Positions 28,501-37,691 of a stretch of DNA of 64,000 nucleotides are shown piece by piece (position 1 is the first letter of the stretch; each line of letters starts with the position of its first letter). The stretch comes from Dyadobacter fermentans DSM 18053. Lineage in GTDB: Bacteria > Bacteroidota > Bacteroidia > Cytophagales > Spirosomataceae. The stretch spans positions 682,001-746,000 of the forward strand of contig NC_013037.1 of NCBI RefSeq assembly GCF_000023125.1. The letters are read 5' to 3'. The notes beneath the pieces were generated by a model. The model was not told where the DNA came from and ran no database searches. It was given only the letters and a program-made list of their open reading frames with translations. Both the position numbers and the translations under genes were made by a program.

Positions 28501-30869
28501 GGACTTCCACCGACCCCGTGCTCGCTTATTCCGGTTCCAAGGGATTGACGGTCGACGCAAACAGCCTCGGCAATACGCCCTATCCGACATTCCTGGACGC
28601 AACCTTCAATTTAGCCGCCTATCATGCCGACCGGGACGAAGTCCGCCTAGCATTCCGCTACCGGCATTACCAGCCGCCCGGCAAGGACTGGCCGCTGCGC
28701 ATGTACGTGCGTGCCCAGGACACCGACGCCTGGATTCCGGCGCTGGAAAGCAGCCTCGTTCCGTATTTTACCCGTGACAGACAGTACATGCAGATCGTGG
28801 TCGATGTGAGCGACCTGCTCAGGCGGAACAACAAGGAATTTACGACCAGTTTTCAGGTAAGATGGGAGCAAAGTTTCAGGAATGCAGCTCAAACGGATGG
28901 CGCTACCATCGACGATATCCGTTTGTTCACAACGCGCAGCGACGTGGAAATGGTGAGGATCAATGCCTCCGAAACCCAATACTGCGGGAGCGACGGTTAT
29001 CAGGAATTTACTTTTCTGGTCAAAAACAATGGCTCCGAGGATTGCTACGGTGTGCCTTTTGAAACATCTTTGAATGGTGAGGTGATTCACACAGGCCAGG
29101 TGCCGGTGGTGCGTGCGGGGCGTGATACGCTTTTTGCCTTCCATTTCGCGTCCGCCCGTTTGCTCGGCACCGATCAAACCGTAAAGTTTCAGCTCAAAAA
29201 ACCGTATGATCAGAACACAGGCAACGATTTTGGCACAACACTTGCCAGAGCGGCCCGCGTGATTTCCAGCTTCCCTTATCTGGAAGATTTTGAAAACGGG
29301 CAGGGCGGCTGGTACACGACCGAAAGCAATCCGCTCTGGACATTCGGCACACCCGGCAATGCTAAATTGCAGCAGGCAGCCAGCGGCACGCAGGCCTGGA
29401 CGACCAATCTGAGCACCCCGTTTTCGAAAGAAACCACTTCCTATCTCTACTCACCTTGCTTTGCGGTGACCGGCATGGCGCGGCCGGCGCTCAGTTTCAG
29501 CACTTCGCTCGATCTGTCGGCTTGCGCGGGCGGCGCGTGTGATGCGGCGTACATTGAATACAGCGTCAGCGGAAATACGTGGATGCGGCTGGGCGAAGTG
29601 AATAGCGGCACCAACTGGTACAATGCCCGGCATAGCAATGCGGATGTATGGAACGTGCAGGATTACACCCGGTGGCACGTGGCTACGGTTTCCATTCCCA
29701 ACTATTTTCCCGGCGGCTATGTCCGTTTCCGCTTTGTGATCAAAGCCAAATCGGCTAGCGGCAGGGTGGGATTCGGGGTGGACGATATTCACATGTACGA
29801 CGCGCAGTCGATGGTGTATTTCAATGCATTACCCGACAATTCCGCTGCTAATGCACAGGTGAGCGGCAATGAATGGGTGCCATTGAAGCTCCACAATTCA
29901 CTGGTGGCGGCGATCAATCCCAACGGTCAATCGCTGGGGCAGGTGTCGGTGAAAAGTTATTTCGACCACGGAGCAATGCGGATCCGGAATGCGCAGTATT
30001 ATCTGGGAAGAAGTTTTACGATCGATGCCGACGGTCCGGGGTTTTCGAAGCCGGTTAGCGTAAGGCTTTATATAACGGATGAAGAGACGGAAAGGCTTAT
30101 CCAGTCGCCCAGAAAAGCCGGCATTTCGCAGCCTTCCTCCGCTTATGAACTTGCCATTACCCAGTATACGGGAAGCAATGAGGACGGCGATATTTCCAAC
30201 AATGGCAATGCTACCTGGGCTTTTCACCCGGGTACGACTGTGCGTAAAGTACCATATGCGCAGGGCTATTACCTCGAATTTTCAGTGCGAACCTTCTCCG
30301 AATTCTGGTTTGCCAAAGAATTCATTGGTACGGGCACACCGTTGCCCGTGAAGCTCGCGGTATTTTCGGCCACGGCCGCCGAGCAGGCCACGCGCCTCGA
30401 ATGGCTCACGGAATTGGAAGAGAACGCAAGCCATTTTGAAGTACAGCGAAGTGCCGACGCCCGCACATGGACTGCGCTTGCCGCCCGCATTCCCGCGCAA
30501 GGCGAGGGAGGGCACCGCTACGAGGCCACAGACCCATCGCCGCTGCCGGGCCTGAACTATTACCGGCTGAAAATGGTGGACCTTGACGAAAGTTATGCAT
30601 TCAGTCAAATCGTTTCCGTGGATTTTGCCGCTGGTGATACGCAGGTGACCGTTTTTCCGAATCCGGTTTCCGGTAAACTGTTCGTCAGGGCGGGGAGAAA
30701 GCGATTGGCGAGCATGGAGGTGCACGCCGTTTCGGGAACGCGGCTGCTCGTGTCCAACTCGGACCAGCCGGTAGTGGATGTTTCGCATGTGGTACCCGGC
30801 ATGCATTGGCTCACGGTCCATTATACCGATGGCTCCCGCAGCCATCACAAAATCGTGGTGGTGCATTGA
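25548..30869 (+). CDS. Giant subtilisin-like (S8) protease with T9SS type A sorting domain
   Basis: A 1773-residue secreted protein. A signal peptide (about 1-24) and a ~200-residue prodomain-like region precede the S8 domain. The catalytic triad is complete: D251 in VIGIGDIGS, H279 in WHALHVAGTAAG and S447 in ASGTSMAAPAVTG, with oxyanion N367 in AAGNSG. Downstream come a beta-sandwich P-domain-like region (about 520-640), Ig/fibronectin-III-like modules, CARDB-like repeats and MAM/jelly-roll-like segments (SFPYLEDFENGQGGWYTTES). The last ~75 residues (VTVFPNPVSGKLFVRAG to KIVVVH) are a T9SS type A sorting domain. It should be exported by the type IX system and attached to or released from the cell surface, degrading proteins. 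The linker-module assignments are less certain than the ends. Confidence 0.9.
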   Translation: MNLWKYRCALVVILLASQPSKVTAQTNGSYNVYLRTGTVVPEPSLKPGLDKTMSTPFARKNAGEQFVIIQFFGIPDEAAISSLKSAGITLLDYIPENAYTAVATSGLDELALQMAGARAVLELQPEQKIQPGLPEGNIPAHALKEHGKVDVRISYVKTASYDDIVNELDARRIQLLSGDLRDYQVVEARVDVGGLLALAAMPWVQYIEAVPPPRDLLNDKSEAATRANVLASGLPGQRQLTGDGVVIGIGDIGSLLDHADVRSKLINMDDQGTYWHALHVAGTAAGAGIINEKYRGYAPAARLLMRATSDIWRQAPALVTNYGMVVTNNSYGGSVCQDFGAYNSDSYILDRQASELPHLQHVFAAGNSGQEPPCGGLPAGFGTVLGGSASSKSVITTGRTIPSGAISSASSRGPVKDGRIKPEIIAPGGSIFSTMPGNAYQAASGTSMAAPAVTGAAALLYQRYRQLNNGANPKNMLVKALLCNGATDRGLDGPDFTFGFGVMNLLRSVTMMEKGHYFNGTVAHEGLNGFEIQVPSNTALVKIMLYWNDPAPSMLTGAKALVNDLDLKLVRSGGDLLPSFPRKSNPQAAAVAGVDTVNNVEQIVLKSPAAGTYVVNVSGTKVPSGPQEFFLVYDIIENSTVLTHPVGGERFTKGDAIDIGWDSYGADESTFSVAYSLNDGASWTNLSTAVPAGTNQLTWNIPDASTATAKVRITQNSTGIVKESAPFTIMGVPVITLSANQCESYAAVQWTAVPGATDYEVMRMQGSEMCPVAVTSALTYVMSGLSRDSTYYISVRARKNGTPGRRAVAISHQPNFGTCQGIISDGDLAVDAILSPTRSGRLHTSTSLNDPQIVKVRLRNLDDQPVVQSFQVGYAVGADAAVHWETVHSDIDANGSLDYTFTQPVDMRNAGSYSLTVTVKLEGDQVASNNQKSLVIKQLNNTPISLPFTDDLESAVAQEASANTMGVGGTDRCDFSQELNLGRLRTSTDPVLAYSGSKGLTVDANSLGNTPYPTFLDATFNLAAYHADRDEVRLAFRYRHYQPPGKDWPLRMYVRAQDTDAWIPALESSLVPYFTRDRQYMQIVVDVSDLLRRNNKEFTTSFQVRWEQSFRNAAQTDGATIDDIRLFTTRSDVEMVRINASETQYCGSDGYQEFTFLVKNNGSEDCYGVPFETSLNGEVIHTGQVPVVRAGRDTLFAFHFASARLLGTDQTVKFQLKKPYDQNTGNDFGTTLARAARVISSFPYLEDFENGQGGWYTTESNPLWTFGTPGNAKLQQAASGTQAWTTNLSTPFSKETTSYLYSPCFAVTGMARPALSFSTSLDLSACAGGACDAAYIEYSVSGNTWMRLGEVNSGTNWYNARHSNADVWNVQDYTRWHVATVSIPNYFPGGYVRFRFVIKAKSASGRVGFGVDDIHMYDAQSMVYFNALPDNSAANAQVSGNEWVPLKLHNSLVAAINPNGQSLGQVSVKSYFDHGAMRIRNAQYYLGRSFTIDADGPGFSKPVSVRLYITDEETERLIQSPRKAGISQPSSAYELAITQYTGSNEDGDISNNGNATWAFHPGTTVRKVPYAQGYYLEFSVRTFSEFWFAKEFIGTGTPLPVKLAVFSATAAEQATRLEWLTELEENASHFEVQRSADARTWTALAARIPAQGEGGHRYEATDPSPLPGLNYYRLKMVDLDESYAFSQIVSVDFAAGDTQVTVFPNPVSGKLFVRAGRKRLASMEVHAVSGTRLLVSNSDQPVVDVSHVVPGMHWLTVHYTDGSRSHHKIVVVH

Positions 30870-30949
30870 TGGAAATAGAAAAAATGTGACGATCGGTTAC
30901 GTTCGATTCGGGTTATATGGCTTACTTGCAGAAAAAGACCATATCCTCC

Positions 30950-32269
30950 ATGAAACGCCTTTTATCGCTGATCGTCGCATTATTTTCCGTTTTTTCCGTA
31001 GCTGCCCAGCAGATCAATACAGCCGATCTCGACCGGCTCCTGGATTCACTCACGGTCCACAATCAGTCGATGGCCAGCGTGGCGATGCTGCACAAGGGCG
31101 TGAAGATCTACGAGCGGGCCATTGGCTATGCCGTGATCGACAGTACGCAACAGGTGAAAGCGACCCCCGCGACCAAATACCGCATCGGTTCCATTACCAA
31201 GACTTTCACGGCTACGATGATCATGCAGCTGGTGGAGGAGCAGAAACTCACGCTGGACACCCGTTTGGACAAATATTTCCCTTCAATACCCGAAGCGTCG
31301 CAAATTACGATCGAGATGATGCTCCGGCATCGCAGCGGCATCCACAATTTTACCGACGACGCGGCATATTGGGAAACGATGACCCAACCGAAGACGAGAG
31401 CTCAGATGCTCGCCGCTTTTGAGAAAAGCAAATCCGATTTCACGCCCGGAACGACGGCCCAGTACAGCAATACCGGCTATGTTCTGCTTGGCTACGTGAT
31501 TGAGGACATTACCCAGAAATCTTACGAGAAGAATTTGCAGGAACGCATTCTTTCACCTTTGGGCCTGAAAAACACGCGGTTCGGTGGCAAAATCGACCCG
31601 GCCGCCGGCGATGCGCATTCCTATACATTCTCAAAACAATGGGACAAGCGTGAGGAGACCAGCCTGACCCAGCCATTGGCGGCCGGTGCCATCGTATCAA
31701 CCGCCGCGGATGTGGCGACGTTTTATGAAGGGCTGTTTTCAGGTAAGTTGGTATCAAAAGAAAGCCTCACTAAAATGACCACCCTGACGGACATGCAAGG
31801 GCTGGGCCTTGCGCGCACGCCTTTTTATCAGCGCATGGGCTACGGGCATTCGGGCGGTTTGGATGGTTTCCATTCCGTTGCCGCTTATTATCCCGCCGAT
31901 AGCCTTTCCGCGGTGGTTCTTTCCAACGGCGTCGATTACGGGTCGAACGACATTCTCATTGCAACGCTAAGCACCTTTTACAAGGCGCCTGTCACCATCC
32001 CCGATTTCAGGGCGATGGATTTGAAACCGGAGGAGCTGGATGCCTATGTGGGCGAGTATGCAAGTCAGCAGATTCCTCAAAAAGTAACCATCTCGCGCGA
32101 AAACAGACGGTTGTTTATGCATGTTGCCGGTCAGCCCGCATTACGCCTCACACCGGTCAAAAAGGACGTTTTCAAATTCGATTCCGCCGCGCTTACCATC
32201 GAATTCCGGTCGAAGGATGGGGAATTTACGCTTACGCAGGGCGGCGCGGTGTACGTCTTCAAAAAGTAA
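30950..32269 (+). CDS. Serine beta-lactamase-like hydrolase (class C / esterase family), exported
   Basis: A 439-residue protein from ATG 30950 (MKRLLSLIVALFSVFSVAAQ is a signal peptide, so the in-frame ATG at 30917 is not used). The penicillin-binding fold carries S81-I-T-K84 in YRIGSITKTF, Y172-S-N174 in AQYSNTGY, and HSGG in MGYGHSGGLDG. The residues after ~370 form a small C-terminal lipocalin-like extension common in this family. Members hydrolyse esters, D-amino-acid peptides or beta-lactams; the sequence does not say which. It follows the protease gene by 80 bp and could be read through from it. Confidence 0.88.
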   Translation: MKRLLSLIVALFSVFSVAAQQINTADLDRLLDSLTVHNQSMASVAMLHKGVKIYERAIGYAVIDSTQQVKATPATKYRIGSITKTFTATMIMQLVEEQKLTLDTRLDKYFPSIPEASQITIEMMLRHRSGIHNFTDDAAYWETMTQPKTRAQMLAAFEKSKSDFTPGTTAQYSNTGYVLLGYVIEDITQKSYEKNLQERILSPLGLKNTRFGGKIDPAAGDAHSYTFSKQWDKREETSLTQPLAAGAIVSTAADVATFYEGLFSGKLVSKESLTKMTTLTDMQGLGLARTPFYQRMGYGHSGGLDGFHSVAAYYPADSLSAVVLSNGVDYGSNDILIATLSTFYKAPVTIPDFRAMDLKPEELDAYVGEYASQQIPQKVTISRENRRLFMHVAGQPALRLTPVKKDVFKFDSAALTIEFRSKDGEFTLTQGGAVYVFKK

Positions 32270-32294
32270 TTCAGGCCCGCACTGCATTAAAGAA

Positions 32295-32319
32295 GCCGAC
32301 CCGGATTACCCGGGCCGGC
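32295..32319. terminator. Hairpin between convergent genes
   Basis: GCCGACCCGG (32295-32304) pairs with CCGGGCCGGC (32310-32319) with one mismatch and a 5-nt loop. Neither side carries a clean T-run (TTCTTTAATG on the minus strand), so it is a weaker, possibly bidirectional terminator between the hydrolase and katG. Confidence 0.5.
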
Positions 32320-32349
32320 CATTATCATAGGTGAATAATTAGCAGCTTA

Positions 32350-34641
<2,292 letters not shown>

Positions 34642-34694
34642 CTACTTCGCTGCATCTGGTATTTGTGCAGCGGGATAAAGGTATAATACCGAAT

Positions 34695-34711
34695 TTGATT
34701 GTCAAAATCAA
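34695..34711 (-). promoter_or_regulatory. Inverted repeat upstream of katG
   Basis: TTGATT (34695-34700) and AATCAA (34706-34711) with a 5-bp centre form a 6-bp-arm palindrome in AT-rich DNA upstream of katG. It is a possible binding site for a peroxide-responsive or other regulator. Such short AT-rich palindromes are also common by chance. Confidence 0.25.
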
Positions 34712-34802
34712 TTAATTCTATGATTCGATAACAAAAATCTATTTCGCCAATAACCCAGTGCGTTATCGTCGGTGTGGTGGTTGCACCAGGCTGCAAACAA
34801 AC

Positions 34803-34834
34803 AAAACCCCGGGCGCTGCATGCACCGGGGTTTT
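34803..34834. terminator. Terminator hairpin after the hydrophilic exported protein
   Basis: A 10-bp perfect stem (AAAACCCCGG at 34803-34812 with CCGGGGTTTT at 34825-34834). Read on the minus strand it follows the stop at 34857 and runs into TTTTGTTTGTTTG; the plus side also has a T-run. It therefore separates the exported-protein gene from katG. Confidence 0.85.
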
Positions 34835-34856
34835 TACATATTGCGTTTGCCGCGTC

Positions 34857-35366
34857 CTATTCGCTGGATGGAATCCGGCTGGTTTGCGTCGCCAGATTGC
34901 GGTAGTTGCCGGTTGTGCCGGTATGGTTTTTCGTATTTCTGGGCGCCGAGCCGCTGCCTTCCTTCACTACCGTGTCCGGCTCGGTGAGGTTTTTGCGGCG
35001 GGTGGCTATCGCTTCTTTGGAGAACAGCATGGACTTGTTGTCTTCGTTATCCGAATACCGTCCCACGTCATTCGCATTCTCATTGGTAGCGGCGCCGGGG
35101 CGGTTGCTGCCGTCGTTTTCATTGCTTTTCTGCGCAACCTGGTCGGTTGGGTTAGGCTTGCTGGTGCTGGTTTGCTGCGCCTGCTTGTTCTGGTCCTTCA
35201 CCTCGTCGGCCTGCTGCTTCTCGTTTTTAGGTGAAGGTGTTTGCACGCCTTGGCCGCTGGCCTTGGTAGTCCGTTCTTTATTGGTCGAGCTCGTATTGGT
35301 TTGCGCGTAGGATGCTGTTGTTAGGCAGAGCATCGCCATCACTGCGGTGATCATGAGTTTTTTCAT
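34857..35366 (-). CDS. Exported low-complexity hydrophilic protein
   Basis: A 169-residue protein with signal peptide MKKLMITAVMAMLCLTTASYA. The mature part is almost entirely Asn, Gln, Ser, Thr, Lys, Glu and Pro with hardly any hydrophobic residues, so it is predicted to be disordered and periplasmic. One segment (DNKSMLFSKEAIATRRKNLT) is less biased. I recognise no family. Its position beside katG and other small hydrophilic proteins suggests a stress-related role, which is inference only. Confidence 0.65.
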   Translation of the reverse strand: MKKLMITAVMAMLCLTTASYAQTNTSSTNKERTTKASGQGVQTPSPKNEKQQADEVKDQNKQAQQTSTSKPNPTDQVAQKSNENDGSNRPGAATNENANDVGRYSDNEDNKSMLFSKEAIATRRKNLTEPDTVVKEGSGSAPRNTKNHTGTTGNYRNLATQTSRIPSSE

Positions 35367-35454
35367 AACACTTCAATTATTCGTTGGTCCTGATAGCATT
35401 TTATGGTTAAAAACTATGCCAGCGATGCAGGAACAGGCATTCGCCGGGTGCCTC

Positions 35455-35847
35455 TCACGGGGTTTGACCAATGAATCGCGTTTTCGCCTTCATATCGGTC
35501 CGAAGGACGCTCTGCTGACGGAAAGTGCGCCGGTAGCTTTGGGCAATGGTGTCGAGTGCGGCGTTTCGCTGCCTGGTTTTTTTACCTAAAAAAGTGACGA
35601 CTTTGGTCGGTTCGGTGATCGTTTCCCTCGTCTTCGTGTCTTTCCAGCGGCCGCTGGCGTCCCATTCGGTGTAACCTTCGGGGAAATAGGCGCTGATGAC
35701 GCTGTCGCTGAATTGCTTCCATTGCTGCTCGCTCACAGTGCCGCCGTCGGGAATATTGCGGCCAAAATACAGATCGCTGCGCTGGTAGGAGGCACAGGAT
35801 GTCAGGCAGAGGCAGGTCACTGCGGCCAGGCTAAGCAGTTGTTTCAT
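35455..35847 (-). CDS. DUF3574 lipoprotein
   Basis: A 130-residue lipoprotein with signal MKQLLSLAAVTCLCLTSCAS and acylated Cys18. The mature protein matches the DUF3574 pattern: SDLYFGRNIPDGGTVSEQQW, then YFPEGYTEWDASGRWKD and EPTKVVTFLGKKTRQRNAAL. DUF3574 proteins are small periplasmic or secreted proteins of unknown function found in many Gram-negatives. It is followed after about 90 bp by the hydrophilic exported protein on the same strand, with which it could be co-transcribed. Confidence 0.8.
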   Translation of the reverse strand: MKQLLSLAAVTCLCLTSCASYQRSDLYFGRNIPDGGTVSEQQWKQFSDSVISAYFPEGYTEWDASGRWKDTKTRETITEPTKVVTFLGKKTRQRNAALDTIAQSYRRTFRQQSVLRTDMKAKTRFIGQTP

Positions 35848-35968
35848 CGGTCAGGTTGGTTTGGCAAAAGGAAGTGTTCGCATGCCTATGTAAACTTAAT
35901 GGAAGTTACCATATATTTATCACCCCTTCCCTCAGTGCATTCATGAGAAATTGTTCACCAAAATCGAA

Positions 35969-36912
35969 ATGATCATGCAAAAAGTAGTTCCACATTTATG
36001 GTTTGACAAGGAAGCCGGCGAAGCGGCGGAGTTCTACACCGCTATATTCCCCGAATCCAGCATTACCGGCGACAGCACGATGCCAGGCTCGCCGTCAGGC
36101 GACGGACGGATGCTCACTTTCGAGCTTTGGAACCAGAAGTTCTGGGCGGTTAACGCCGGGCCGCTGTTCAAAATCAACCCATCCATATGTTTATGGTGAA
36201 TTTCGACCCGCTTTTCTTCGGTGCGTCGGACGATCCCGCTGCGGCCGCCCGCGAAAAGCTCGATGAAGTGTGGAACAAGCTGGTCGAAGGAGGCTCGGTG
36301 CTGATGCCGATTGATCAGTATCCATTTAGCCAGCGGTATGGATGGGTGATGGACAGGTTTAGTGTTTCCTGGCAGCTCATTCTCACCAATCCCGAAGGTG
36401 AACCCCGGCCGTCCATTCTGCCGTCGCTCATGTTTGTCGGCGATCAGTGCGGTAATGCGGAGGAAGCAATCCGCTTCTACTGCTCGGTCTTCCCGGATTC
36501 GCGGATCGGCGGCATACACCATTACCCCGAAACCCCCGGTCCCGACAAGGAGGGTACGGTCATGTTTGCCGATTTTCAATTGTCCGACTCATGGTTTGCC
36601 GCAATGGACAGCGCACAGGCGCATCAGTTTGGGTTTAATGAGGCAGTTTCCCTGCTGATCAACTGCGAGGATCAGGCCGAAATGGATTATTTTACCCAAC
36701 AAATGTCGGCCGTTCCCGAGGCCGAGCAATGCGGGTGGATCAAGGACAAATTCGGCGTATCGTGGCAGATTTCGCCCATTGCATTGGAAGAAATGCTGAT
36801 CCGCGGCTCGCGCGGGCAGATCGACCGCGTATCCCAGGCATTGTTTCCGATGAAGCGTATCGATCTGGCTGCTTTGGAAGAGGTTTTCAACTCAGCAAAG
36901 GCAGGGGATTGA
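35969..36912 (+). pseudogene. PhnB-like VOC protein, two 3-dmu-9_3-mt domains, frameshifted
   Basis: The family's N-terminus (MQKVVPHLWFDKEAGEAAEF from about 35975, YTAIFPES) runs in one frame to ...FKINPSI and then stops at 36199. The rest, starting FMVNFDPLFFGASDDP and including a second VOC repeat (ILPSLMFVGDQCGNAEEAIR; WIKDKFGVSWQISPIALEEM), runs in another frame to 36912. A single base missing near 36188-36189 (ATATGTTTATG where ATATCGTTTATG would be expected) restores I-S-F-M-V and a 312-residue protein of normal family length. Everything else looks under selection, so this is a recent mutation or a sequencing error. The intact family is related to glyoxalase and PhnB proteins; its substrate is unknown. 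Confidence 0.82.
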
Positions 36913-36984
36913 CATTCAGAAATGCCCCGCAGGCACTGGCATAGTTTTCGCCTTTTGAGAAAAAAAATTTAAATACGGTCAGCC

Positions 36985-37653
36985 ATGTCCAGGTCAAAAC
37001 ACAGCTATTTTTATCGGAACAGTTTATCCATTGTTTTTATCACACTATTCCTTGTGGCGCTTGTAGCCCAGGCAGTTTTCGGGTGGCACCTGCACAACGA
37101 CGAGCTCACCAAGCTGGGCGCCGCCGCCATTGGTTTCACGGAATACCTGTCGAGCGGGCACTTCTTTTCGGCCACATTCGAGAATTTTCAGAGTGAATTC
37201 CTGCAAATGGCTATGTATGTGATGCTTACCATCTCGCTCAGGCAGATCGGCTCGGCGGAATCCAAAGACCTGGAAAAGCCCGAGGTGGTGGACCGCGAGC
37301 CCGATCCGTCGAAGGAAGATGCGCCCGGCCCCGTCAAACGCGGCGGATGGCGGCTGACGCTTTACAAAAATTCCCTTTCACTCAGCTTCCTTATCCTGTT
37401 TCTCGTGAGCTGGGTAGGGCATCTCTACGGCAGTTTTATCGATCACAACGAGCAGCAGGTGCTGCAAGGCGAAGCCCCGCAAACCCTGGCCGCGTACCTG
37501 GGTGAACCGGATTTCTGGTTCGAAACTTTCCAGAACTGGCAGAGTGAGTTTTTGTCGGTGGCGTCAATCGTCATTCTCTCCATATTTCTGCGGCAGCAGG
37601 GGTCGCCGGAATCCAAGCCGGTGGACGCGGCGCATATGGAAACGGGCAAATAG
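36985..37653 (+). CDS. DUF6766-type membrane protein with internal duplication
   Basis: A 222-residue integral membrane protein made of two similar halves. The first (about residues 8-95) has YFYRNSLSIVFITLFLVALV, GFTEYLSSGHFFSATFENFQ, SEFLQMAMYVMLTISLRQIG. The second (about 128-215) has LYKNSLSLSFLILFLVSWVG, YLGEPDFWFETFQNWQ, SEFLSVASIVILSIFLRQQG. Each half has two transmembrane helices joined by an aromatic-rich F-E-x-F-Q-x-x-x-SEFL loop; both end in GS(A/P)ESK. A charged Pro/Glu linker joins them. The family has no known function. The neighbours are a GH13 enzyme (convergent) and other stress-type genes. Confidence 0.8.
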   Translation: MSRSKHSYFYRNSLSIVFITLFLVALVAQAVFGWHLHNDELTKLGAAAIGFTEYLSSGHFFSATFENFQSEFLQMAMYVMLTISLRQIGSAESKDLEKPEVVDREPDPSKEDAPGPVKRGGWRLTLYKNSLSLSFLILFLVSWVGHLYGSFIDHNEQQVLQGEAPQTLAAYLGEPDFWFETFQNWQSEFLSVASIVILSIFLRQQGSPESKPVDAAHMETGK

Positions 37654-37657
37654 GCGG

Positions 37658-37691
37658 CCGGTCCGGTCAGGGGAGAACCTGGCCGGACCGG
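37658..37691. terminator. Hairpin spanning the ends of two convergent genes
   Basis: CCGGTCCGGTCAGG (37658-37671) pairs with CCTGGCCGGACCGG (37678-37691) with one mismatch and a 6-nt loop. It includes the stop codon of the GH13 gene and starts 4 bp after the stop of the DUF6766 gene. There is no T-run, so termination is plausible but not certain. Confidence 0.45.

Noticed and set aside
36185..36199. Programmed frameshift in the PhnB-like gene
   Set aside because: There is no slippery heptamer or downstream structure that would fit; a simple single-base loss explains the break.
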